Shown piece by piece: positions 24,502 to 31,668 of a DNA stretch of 64,000 bases (position 1 is the first letter of the stretch; the number at the start of each line of letters is the position of its first letter). The notes below the pieces were generated by a model that was not told where the DNA came from, did no database searches, and saw only the letters and a list, made by a program, of their open reading frames with translations. The position numbers and the translations under genes were made by a program. Location of the stretch: NCBI GenBank assembly GCA_963618055.1, contig CAVERI010000006.1, forward strand, positions 1 through 64,000, given 5' to 3'. This DNA is from SFHK01 sp963618055. Lineage in GTDB: Bacteria > Bacillota > Clostridia > Christensenellales > Aristaeellaceae.

Positions 24502-25956
24502 TCAGGTCTTCGGCACGATCATATCCCAGTCGGATATGCCGTCCACGGCGACGAGCCAGTTCAGCGCGTAGTGGCGCTCGTACACAACATCGTGATCCGG
24601 CTTTACGCCGGTGAACGCCGCGTCGCCCTCGCGCACGCACACGCTGTGCAGGCGATAGGTCACGTCGTGCATGTTCAGAATATCGTTCAGCGGGCGGGGA
24701 CGCGCCAAGCGCAGAAGCGTTTCGGTGTCCGCGTCGCGAATCACGCGCGCGATGGCGGCCACATCGGCGCGCCCGGACGGCCAGTCCAGCTCGTACATGC
24801 GCAGCGCCCACAAAAGCACCGCGCAGTCCTCAAAGCGCGTCAGGTAGGTTTCGTGCAGGGATTCGGGCGAGCGCACCACGTACTCCGCCTCCTTGGCGGT
24901 GAACAGGCGGTTCACGCCGTATTGCGTGTCGAGCTTTTTAATCGCGTTAAGCGACCACGCGGCGGGCGCGGCGACCTCGCGGGGCGAGGTGTAGGCCTGC
25001 GCCTTGACCGCGCAGGCGAACAGCGCCGCCATGCGGCCGATGATTTCCTCCGGCGTGCGCAGACGCGCGTCGGCCTCCCGCGCCTGAACGGGCATGTCCA
25101 GCCGCGCGGCCTCCACGCCGTGCTTTTTCAGAATCGCGATGCTGCGGTGCATGCGCGCTTCGTCCGCGGCGGCGGCCTCGGCGGGATTGTTCACCGTAAG
25201 CCCGCGGCGAATGGGCATGAACACGGAGAAGTCCGTGCGGCCGTCGGGCGCGATTACCAGCCTGCGATCCCAGCGGTACATTTCCATGCTCTCGTTCACC
25301 ACGAAGCCGCGCAGGGGCTCTGCGGCGGCGTACACGGCGTCCGCGAATTTCGCGGCGTCGTCCTCGGTATACGGCGGCGTCAGCGTGCACTCCACGCGGG
25401 TGTTGAACAGCTCAATCTGCATCATCGCGGCGTTCCATACGTCGCGGTCAGCCGGGAACGTGTCGGCAAAGCGCGTCTTCAGATAGCCCGCCTGCTCGCG
25501 CACGAAGTCCAGCTCGGTGCGCACGGCGCAGATAACCCGGCCGCCGGAGGGCAGCGTGCCCTCGAAGCCGTCCGAACTCTCGTTGAGTGCGCGGAAATGC
25601 GCGATCAGCTGCGGGCGCATGGGCGTGCGAACATCGTGCGGCTCGTCCAGACAGGCGTACAGCCACAGGCACAGGCTCTCCTGCCGCGGCTCCGGTTCCT
25701 CCTTGGGCTCCGCCGGCGCTTCCTCGGAGAGCGGCGTTTCCTCGTTCTCGTTCGCTTCCTCGGCGGGCGCGTCCTCGGGCTTTGCTTCCTCGGAGGGTGT
25801 TTCCTCGGCGGCGGGCTCGGGCTGCGGCGCGGGTGCCTCCGGCTGAACCTCGTCCTGCAGAGGCTCGTCGCTTTCGTCGCTCAGAAAGGCCTCGTCGCTG
25901 GTCATGGCGATGCGTTTTTTTCGGGAGAAGAGCTTACTGAAGAGCTTGATTGCCAT
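24502..25956 (-). CDS. DUF4272-like cytosolic protein with acidic N-terminal linker
   Basis: A 484-residue protein. A basic N-terminus is followed by a long Glu/Pro/Ala-rich low-complexity linker (about residues 30-95), then two globular parts. The C-terminal part, beginning RMHRSIAILKKHGVEA near residue 270 and ending with YALNWLVAVDG, resembles DUF4272 proteins, whose function is unknown. The start follows AAAGGAGAACG. It sits between polysaccharide deacetylase and VanY-type peptidase genes on the same strand, with gaps of about 30 bases, suggesting one transcript and perhaps an envelope link. The family call is from memory of the motif and is tentative. Confidence 0.65.
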   Translation of the reverse strand: MAIKLFSKLFSRKKRIAMTSDEAFLSDESDEPLQDEVQPEAPAPQPEPAAEETPSEEAKPEDAPAEEANENEETPLSEEAPAEPKEEPEPRQESLCLWLYACLDEPHDVRTPMRPQLIAHFRALNESSDGFEGTLPSGGRVICAVRTELDFVREQAGYLKTRFADTFPADRDVWNAAMMQIELFNTRVECTLTPPYTEDDAAKFADAVYAAAEPLRGFVVNESMEMYRWDRRLVIAPDGRTDFSVFMPIRRGLTVNNPAEAAAADEARMHRSIAILKKHGVEAARLDMPVQAREADARLRTPEEIIGRMAALFACAVKAQAYTSPREVAAPAAWSLNAIKKLDTQYGVNRLFTAKEAEYVVRSPESLHETYLTRFEDCAVLLWALRMYELDWPSGRADVAAIARVIRDADTETLLRLARPRPLNDILNMHDVTYRLHSVCVREGDAAFTGVKPDHDVVYERHYALNWLVAVDGISDWDMIVPKT

Positions 25957-25986
25957 ATTCGCGTTCTCCTTTGTATCGGTTTTCGG

Positions 25987-26823
25987 TTACAGCCGGATCG
26001 TCGCGCCCGCGGGAACGCGAATGACCTCGCCGTCGCGCAGAGCCCACACGTCCGTCGCCGTGGGATTCTGCGCCAGCGCTCCGTCCACCGAAAAGCGAAG
26101 CGCGCGGAAGGCCTGAACGTAATCGTGGATTTCAAGGTTCGTGGCGTACCATATGTCGTCCCTGTGACCGACGGTCTTCAGGAAGCGCTCGATCACGTGC
26201 CAGTTGTCGTGGCCCTCAAATTCATAGGCGTGACCCCACAGGTAGAACAGCCACGGCTCGCGGTTGGGCGCGCTGGCCGTGAACTTCTCGCCCAGCTCGT
26301 TCAGCGCCGGGTTATCGTGGTGGCAGGTTGCGCCCAGACGGAGCCAGTCCGTGGGAATATCGAAATTCAGGCGCGTAACGGTTGTGCGGCTGTAGGCAAT
26401 GCCCGCAAGGCGCAGAAGCTCCACCACGTCGTCCGACAGCGTGCCATAGGGATACGCCATGCCGCGAACGATGCGGCCAAAGTCCTTTTCCAGCTTCGCG
26501 CGGTCGGAAATTACCTCCAGCATGGCCGTCGCCGTGGGCACGGCCTCAAGAAACGCGTGCGTGGACGCGTGCACGGCCACCTCAATGTCGTTTCCGGCGT
26601 AGGCCGCGAGGCACTGCTTTTCGGTCATGCGGCGGTGTACCTGTCCGGCGGGATACACGGTTCCCTCCGGCGCGTACAGACCGGAATTCAGGTTGAACGT
26701 GCCCTTCACGCCGTTTTCGCGCATGATCTCAATCAGCCGAACGTCCTGCTGCACGCCGTCGTCATAGCTCATCGTAAAGGCCTTGCCAAGGCCGCCGGGA
26801 AACCGCATGCGAAGATGATTCAT
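25987..26823 (-). CDS. Polysaccharide deacetylase family protein
   Basis: A 278-residue NodB-like protein without a signal peptide. The metal-binding Asp pair is in FTMSYDDGVQQD (replacing the usual TFDDG), the His pair is in VAVHASTHAF, and the arginine-type motif region reads MAYPYGTLSDDVVELL. Family members remove N- or O-acetyl groups from chitin, peptidoglycan or small saccharides. The lack of a secretion signal suggests a soluble intracellular substrate. The ATG at 26823 follows ACGGAGGAAAAAACG; the frame extension upstream runs into the decayed yugP copy and is not coding. Confidence 0.82.
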   Translation of the reverse strand: MNHLRMRFPGGLGKAFTMSYDDGVQQDVRLIEIMRENGVKGTFNLNSGLYAPEGTVYPAGQVHRRMTEKQCLAAYAGNDIEVAVHASTHAFLEAVPTATAMLEVISDRAKLEKDFGRIVRGMAYPYGTLSDDVVELLRLAGIAYSRTTVTRLNFDIPTDWLRLGATCHHDNPALNELGEKFTASAPNREPWLFYLWGHAYEFEGHDNWHVIERFLKTVGHRDDIWYATNLEIHDYVQAFRALRFSVDGALAQNPTATDVWALRDGEVIRVPAGATIRL

Positions 26824-26854
26824 CGTTTTTTCCTCCGTATCCTTCAAAAAATGT

Positions 26855-26993
26855 TTAGTCGCGGCGGCGGCGGTTGCCCGCAATGGCGATCAGGCGCAGA
26901 AGCTGAAGAACCGCCATCAGTGCGGACACGACATAGGTCAGCGCCGCGGCGGACAAAACGCTTTGCGCCGGGCATTTCGCCGCTCCTTAGGTA
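26855..26993 (-). pseudogene. Decayed partial copy of the yugP 3' end
   Basis: About 139 bp closely match the last 140 bp of the adjacent YugP gene (27010-27149), including its stop codon, at an offset of 155 bp near the 3' end. There are several substitutions and a 2-base deletion near 26965, so the copy encodes the C-terminal tail (LRLIAIAGNRR) only after a frame change. It has no start of its own. It is either a tandem partial duplication or the remnant of a second yugP paralogue. Confidence 0.8.
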
Positions 26994-27009
26994 ATCGTAT
27001 TTTGCCGTT

Positions 27010-27696
27010 TTAGTCGCGGCTGCGGCGGTTGCCCGCAATGGCGATCAGGCGCAGAAGCTGAAGGACGGCCATCAGCGCGGACGCGACATAGGTCAGCGCC
27101 GCGGCGGACAGCACGCTCCGCGCGCCGGGCATTTCGCCGCTCGTCAGGTAGCCGCCGTTTTCCAGCAGCGTCAGCGCGCGGCGGGACGCGTTCAGCTCCA
27201 CCGGCAGGGTAATCAGCGTGAACGCGACCATGGCGGTGTACAGCGCGATGCCGATCAGCACCAGCGGCCGAAAATTGAAAATCAGCCCGGCAAGGAACAG
27301 CGGCCACGCCGCCTGCGAGCCGATTCCGGCGGTGCGGACGCACGCCGTGCGCAGCTGAAGCGGCGCATACGCGTCCGCGTCCTGCAGGGCGTGCCCGGTT
27401 TCGTGGGCGGCTACGCCCAGCGCGGCGACGTTCGCGCCGTCCATCGTTTGCGGCGACAGCCGAAGCACCTTTGCCTGCGGGTCATAATGGTCGGTCAGCC
27501 GGCCGGACACGCGCTCGATGCGCACGTTCCGCAGTCCCGCGTCGTCCAGAAGCTGGCGCGCCACCTCGCCGCCGGTCAGGCCGGACGCGGTAGGCGCCTT
27601 TCGATAGCGTTCAAAACGGCTGTTCACAAGCACCTGCGCAAGCAGCGACAGCGCCAGCGCGCCGAGAATCAGAAGATACAGGATTCCTTCGTCCAT
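27010..27696 (-). CDS. YugP-like membrane zinc metallopeptidase
   Basis: A 228-residue neutral zinc metallopeptidase of the YugP/DUF2268-type membrane family. One helix at the N-terminus is followed by the zinc-binding motif AAHETGHALQ near residue 105, with further helices after residue 130. The family is widespread in Firmicutes and probably acts in membrane protein quality control; its substrate is unknown. The ATG at 27696 follows GGAGGGTG, and the GTG/ATG five codons earlier is inside that site. It is the first gene of a minus-strand run that continues with the deacetylase, DUF4272 and VanY-type genes. Confidence 0.85.
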   Translation of the reverse strand: MDEGILYLLILGALALSLLAQVLVNSRFERYRKAPTASGLTGGEVARQLLDDAGLRNVRIERVSGRLTDHYDPQAKVLRLSPQTMDGANVAALGVAAHETGHALQDADAYAPLQLRTACVRTAGIGSQAAWPLFLAGLIFNFRPLVLIGIALYTAMVAFTLITLPVELNASRRALTLLENGGYLTSGEMPGARSVLSAAALTYVASALMAVLQLLRLIAIAGNRRSRD

Positions 27697-27755
27697 AAAC
27701 ACACCCTCCATCTTGGGAGCTTCCCTTTATAGTATACCACACCCTGCCCATGTTG

Positions 27756-28562
27756 TCACCCGTTTTTCGCGTTTCCCGGAAACGGCTGTCCGCGGCGGTA
27801 CTCCGTGGGCGTAAGGCCGAGGCGCGAGGTGAACTGGCGCGAAAATGCCGACGCGTCGCAGTAGCCCAGCCCCTCCGCGATTTCGCCCAGCGGCAGGTCG
27901 GTGGAGCGCAGAAGCAGGCGCGCGCGGTTCAGCCGCGCCGAAATCACGTATTCCGGATAGCCCACGCCCACCACCTGCGCGAACATCCGACCCATATAGT
28001 CCCGGCAGTAGCCCGCCCGCGCGGCCAGTGCGGCCAGCGTTTCGGCGCTCTCCGGGTGCGCCTGCACGTCGCGCGCCACGCGCTCCATCAGGGTTCGAAT
28101 GCGCGCGGGCACGGCGCTTCGAGCGGCGCTTTCCTGCTCTAAAAGCTCTGTCAGCGCACAGCGGAGGAACAGCTCCGCGTCGCCCGCGCGGTTCGCGCCG
28201 TACAGCCGAAGCACGCGCGTGAGCGTTTCATACAGATAGGACGCGTCCGACACGGCATGCACAAACAGCGGCTTCTCCGGCGCGTCGCCGTCCAGCCCGA
28301 AATGCACGTTGATGACCAGCGGCGCCATGCCCTCCCGCGCGGACGCGACATAGCGAATGCCCGGCGAGAGCAGAAAACAGCTGCCGCGCACGTAGTCATA
28401 CGCGTGCTCCGGCGTTTCCAGCGTGCCCGCGCCGCGAAATACCGCCCATAGATCCCAGTCTGGTATGCCGCGCGCGCCCGTATCCCAGCGCCACGACGCG
28501 TCGCAGTCGCTGATTCCGCACGAATGAATGCGCACGGAGGAAAAAAATTCGTTTTGTTTCAT
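27756..28562 (-). CDS. AraC-family transcriptional regulator
   Basis: A 268-residue regulator with an N-terminal cupin domain (GTLETPEHAYDYVRGSCFLL) and C-terminal AraC helix-turn-helix pair (TLAALAARAGYCRDYMGRMFA and IAEGLGYCDASAFSRQFTS). It is transcribed divergently from the FucI-like sugar isomerase gene, the usual arrangement for a local regulator of that gene. The inducer is unknown. Confidence 0.88.
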   Translation of the reverse strand: MKQNEFFSSVRIHSCGISDCDASWRWDTGARGIPDWDLWAVFRGAGTLETPEHAYDYVRGSCFLLSPGIRYVASAREGMAPLVINVHFGLDGDAPEKPLFVHAVSDASYLYETLTRVLRLYGANRAGDAELFLRCALTELLEQESAARSAVPARIRTLMERVARDVQAHPESAETLAALAARAGYCRDYMGRMFAQVVGVGYPEYVISARLNRARLLLRSTDLPLGEIAEGLGYCDASAFSRQFTSRLGLTPTEYRRGQPFPGNAKNG

Positions 28563-28659
28563 ATCGGTATTTTACAATTTTTCAGCGCGTTTGTCAATCG
28601 AAATCGAGCCAAAAGAAAGCTATAATGAACTTGAACAACGCCGAAAGGAGTCTTAAATC

Positions 28660-29985
28660 ATGTCTTACCGCGTGAAAATCGCCATTCAGCGCAAGCCCGC
28701 CGGAACGCCCGGCTGGCCGAACATCAATTACGACTACGAAAAGGAGCTTAATCGCATTTATCCCATTCTGCGCGAGGGCAACCCGGACGCGCAGCTGGAC
28801 GTATGCTGGTACACCGCCGCGTCGCAGGCCGAGGCGGACTGGGAGAGGGACAAAGAAATCTACGACGGCGTGCTCGTGCTTCTGATGACGAACTGGGTAC
28901 GCGTGGATCAGTTCTATCTGGAAAAGGCGAAAGAGGGCTTCCCGGTGATCGTGGCCGACGTGCCCTATTGCGGCAGCGGCTCCATCCTGACCGGTACCTC
29001 CGCCCTTGTGCGCGAGCAGAGGCTGCCCGTGCCGGTGCTCGCCACCCGCGACTATCGCCGCGTCGCCGAGGCGGTTCGCCTGTTCGGCGTGCTCAAGCGC
29101 ATGAAGACGGCGCGCGTGCTGGTCGTCAACAACGACCCGGATATGGCCGTGCAGAAGGCCGCCGAGGCGCGCTGGGGCGTGACGTTTATCAACCGCACCT
29201 CCGCCGACCTGATGAAGAAATTCGGCAAGGTCGACCCCGCGCTGGCCCGCGCGACCGCCGACCGCTGGGAGCAGGAAGCGCTGGGCATCCTTGAGCCGTC
29301 CGACGCCGACATTCTGGAAAGCGCGCAGCTCTATCACGCCATCATGGAAATGAAGGAGGAAACGCAGGCTGACGCGCTGACCATCGACTGTCTGCAGCTG
29401 TCCTATAACGGCATTTACGACGAAAGCCGCCACATGTATCCCTGCCTGAGCTACTATCAGATGGGCAACGACGGAGAAATCGGCATCTGCGAGGCGGACG
29501 TAAACTCCACCATCTCCGCGATGCTCACCCGCTACATGACCGGCCGCCCCGGCTATGTGTCCGACCCCGTGGTGGATACCTGCGCCGGGCAGATCACCTA
29601 TGCCCACTGCGTCGCCTGCCGCAAGGTTTTCGGCGAGAACGATCCGCGCACCTGCCAGTACTACCTGCGCAGCCACGCGGAGGACAACAAGGGCGCGTCC
29701 GTGCAGGTTGTCTTCCCGTCGGGCGAGGATCTGACCACCATCAACATCGACCACGTGCAGGGCGTCGCCTGCATCCATTCCTCCCGCTCCGAGGGCAACG
29801 CGTTCATCGAGGGCGGCTGCCGCTCCAAACTGGTTGCCCGCGCGGAGGCCGGAAACCTGCTGGAAAACTGGCTGCCGATGTGGCATCGCGTGACCGTCTT
29901 CGGCGATTACCGCAGCCAGTTCATCGAGCTGTTCCGCATGAAGGGGCTGAAGGTGCTCGAGGAGGACAAAAAATACGAGCGGTAA
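28660..29985 (+). CDS. L-fucose/L-arabinose isomerase-superfamily protein
   Basis: A 441-residue protein resembling the FucI/AraA fold: N-terminal Rossmann-like domain (VKIAIQRKPAG, YDGVLVLLMTNWV, VIVADVPYCGSG), central domain, and C-terminal beta-domain (ITYAHCVACRKVFGE, ASVQVVFPSGEDLTTINI). Members interconvert aldoses and ketoses or are of unknown function. It is shorter than FucI (about 590). Start: ATG at 28660 after GAAAGGAG, with a -10 box TATAAT at 28621-28626. A terminator follows. Divergent from an AraC regulator, it probably acts in sugar catabolism; the specific sugar is not evident. Confidence 0.75.
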   Translation: MSYRVKIAIQRKPAGTPGWPNINYDYEKELNRIYPILREGNPDAQLDVCWYTAASQAEADWERDKEIYDGVLVLLMTNWVRVDQFYLEKAKEGFPVIVADVPYCGSGSILTGTSALVREQRLPVPVLATRDYRRVAEAVRLFGVLKRMKTARVLVVNNDPDMAVQKAAEARWGVTFINRTSADLMKKFGKVDPALARATADRWEQEALGILEPSDADILESAQLYHAIMEMKEETQADALTIDCLQLSYNGIYDESRHMYPCLSYYQMGNDGEIGICEADVNSTISAMLTRYMTGRPGYVSDPVVDTCAGQITYAHCVACRKVFGENDPRTCQYYLRSHAEDNKGASVQVVFPSGEDLTTINIDHVQGVACIHSSRSEGNAFIEGGCRSKLVARAEAGNLLENWLPMWHRVTVFGDYRSQFIELFRMKGLKVLEEDKKYER

Positions 29986-30002
29986 TCCTGCCCGCGGATT
30001 CC

Positions 30003-30040
30003 CGCCGCGCCCGGTTGAATCCGCCGGACGCGGCGTTTTT
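30003..30040 (+). terminator. Intrinsic terminator of the isomerase-like gene
   Basis: CGCCGCG (30003-30009) pairs with CGCGGCG (30029-30035), followed by TTTTT. A second overlapping inverted repeat (GCGGATTC/GAATCCGC) may strengthen the fold. Confidence 0.75.
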
Positions 30041-30047
30041 CCAATAT

Positions 30048-31139
30048 TTACTGTTTTCCCTCCGTCGGCACGCACAGGAAGCGGTCGCCGGGCGCGAGGT
30101 AAACCTCGAGGGCGTGCGTATCGCCCACGGTGCGGAAGCGCTCGCGCGTTCCGGCGGGGCAGGACGTGCCGTTTACGGTGAATTTGCCGTTTTCAAGATG
30201 AAGCACGCCGCCGGGCACAGAGACGGTTTCGCCCTCATGGATCTCACCGCGCACGTCCAGCTCAGGGTCGAAGCCGAATTCCGGCGCGGGCTTCAGGCAC
30301 AGGACATAGCCGCTCGCATCGCGGCAAAGGCTGTAGTCGGCGGGCGTACACATGCTGCCCTGAATCAAATCGTCATGCAGCTCCACGCGGTTCCACGAAA
30401 AGCGCAGCGCGCGGCCGGGAATGCCGGAAAAGCTCTGCGCGGCGTAGCTCAGGCCGCCATAGGAAAGCCGTCGCGCGTCCTGACTGGGGCAAAACTGCCC
30501 GTCCGCGCCAAAACGCCCAACCAGATAGCGGTCGTGCGCGCCGATCAGCACCCAGTGCCGCGTGTCGTCGTCCGCCATTAACGGGAACAGGTCGGGGCAC
30601 TCGTTGTCCTCCGGAAGGTGCACCGTCTGCGTCTGCCGAAAGTGAACAAGGTCGTCCGTCTCAAACAGCGCGTACTCGTCGCCGTCCAGATACAGCGCCA
30701 ACCGGTATACGTTCTTTTCCTCGTCGTATACGATCTTCGGGTCGCGGTTTTGCCCGCGGATGTGCCCGATCACGCAGCCGGGCATTTTCTCAAACGTGCG
30801 CCCACCGTCCGTGGACACGGCCATGCGCTGCTCAAACGGCTCGCCCGCCGCGGTGTAATACAGAAGCAGCGGATTGTGCCCACCCTTCCGGAGGCCGGTC
30901 AGGTTGCGCACGTCCTCGATTGCGCTGCCGGAATACATCGTGCAGCCCGGCTCGGGATACAGCGCGATGGGCAGGCGCTCCCAATGAACGAGATCGCGGC
31001 TGCGCGCGTGTCCCCAGTGCATGTTGCCCCAGCGGTTGTCGTCCGGGTTGTGCTGATAAAACAGGTGGTACCAGCCCTCATACAGAATCAGGCCGTTCGG
31101 GTCGTTAATCCAGCCCTTTTGCGCGGTAAAGTGCCTCAT
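30048..31139 (-). CDS. Glycoside hydrolase family 32 (sucrose/fructan hydrolase type)
   Basis: A 363-residue intracellular GH32 enzyme with the five-bladed propeller motifs: the nucleophile Asp in WINDPNG near residue 12, the transition-state stabiliser RDPK, and the acid/base Glu in NECPDLF. The family cleaves beta-fructosidic bonds of sucrose, inulin or levan fragments. It is shorter than typical GH32 proteins (about 480-500), with a reduced C-terminal beta-sandwich. The ATG at 31139 follows AGGGAGGAA. Sixteen bases upstream ends the DUF4304-like gene. No PTS or sucrose transporter is adjacent. Confidence 0.9.
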   Translation of the reverse strand: MRHFTAQKGWINDPNGLILYEGWYHLFYQHNPDDNRWGNMHWGHARSRDLVHWERLPIALYPEPGCTMYSGSAIEDVRNLTGLRKGGHNPLLLYYTAAGEPFEQRMAVSTDGGRTFEKMPGCVIGHIRGQNRDPKIVYDEEKNVYRLALYLDGDEYALFETDDLVHFRQTQTVHLPEDNECPDLFPLMADDDTRHWVLIGAHDRYLVGRFGADGQFCPSQDARRLSYGGLSYAAQSFSGIPGRALRFSWNRVELHDDLIQGSMCTPADYSLCRDASGYVLCLKPAPEFGFDPELDVRGEIHEGETVSVPGGVLHLENGKFTVNGTSCPAGTRERFRTVGDTHALEVYLAPGDRFLCVPTEGKQ

Positions 31140-31155
31140 GAGCGGGTTCCTCCCT

Positions 31156-31668
31156 TTACAGGTTTTCAAGCAGGTAGGGAATATATCGTTGACAGACGAA
31201 CAGCTCCGGCGCGGGACAGGGATCCGCGAGTTCCAGCTCCAGAAGCGCCTGATTCCGTTCGTCTCGATCTGTGTACTCCTGCTCGATGGCAAGCTTTCTC
31301 TCCCGTCGCGCCTCCAGCGGGTTCCGCGCGTCCCATTCCAAAAACGCCTGAATGTGCGCCCGAATCAGCCGCGGATTCGTCCACTCGCAAAAGAAGCGTT
31401 CGGTATCGCGAATGACCTGCTCGGCGGCAAAACGCGCGATGTCCGTTGTGAACATCCCAAAGCTTTGATCTGCCAGCGCGTCAATATATACGCAGGGGCG
31501 AATATAATAGGTCTCTTGGCTAAAGCTGCTTCCCTGAATCACGAATTCCCTCGTGAATATCCCGTCGCTCTTCTTCCAGCGAAGGTGACTTTTCCGAAAG
31601 CCCTTTTTGCGAAACCACGCCGCCGCGTATTCGATCATTTCTTCCTTTGACACATCCGCGCCTGTCAT
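31156..31668 (-). CDS. Hypothetical protein, DUF4304-like
   Basis: A 170-residue soluble protein. The region WFRKKGFRKSHLRWKKSDG followed by an alternating hydrophobic stretch resembles DUF4304 proteins (unknown function), but the match is tentative. Its ATG at 31668 overlaps the YfhO stop codon (ATGA) and follows AGGAGGAAG, so the two are translationally coupled. Confidence 0.6.
   Translation of the reverse strand: MTGADVSKEEMIEYAAAWFRKKGFRKSHLRWKKSDGIFTREFVIQGSSFSQETYYIRPCVYIDALADQSFGMFTTDIARFAAEQVIRDTERFFCEWTNPRLIRAHIQAFLEWDARNPLEARRERKLAIEQEYTDRDERNQALLELELADPCPAPELFVCQRYIPYLLENL

Noticed and set aside
24367..26994. 875-codon plus-strand frame
   Set aside because: Runs antisense to three genes with clear motifs (VanY/LdcB, DUF4272-like, polysaccharide deacetylase) and shows shadow-type composition.
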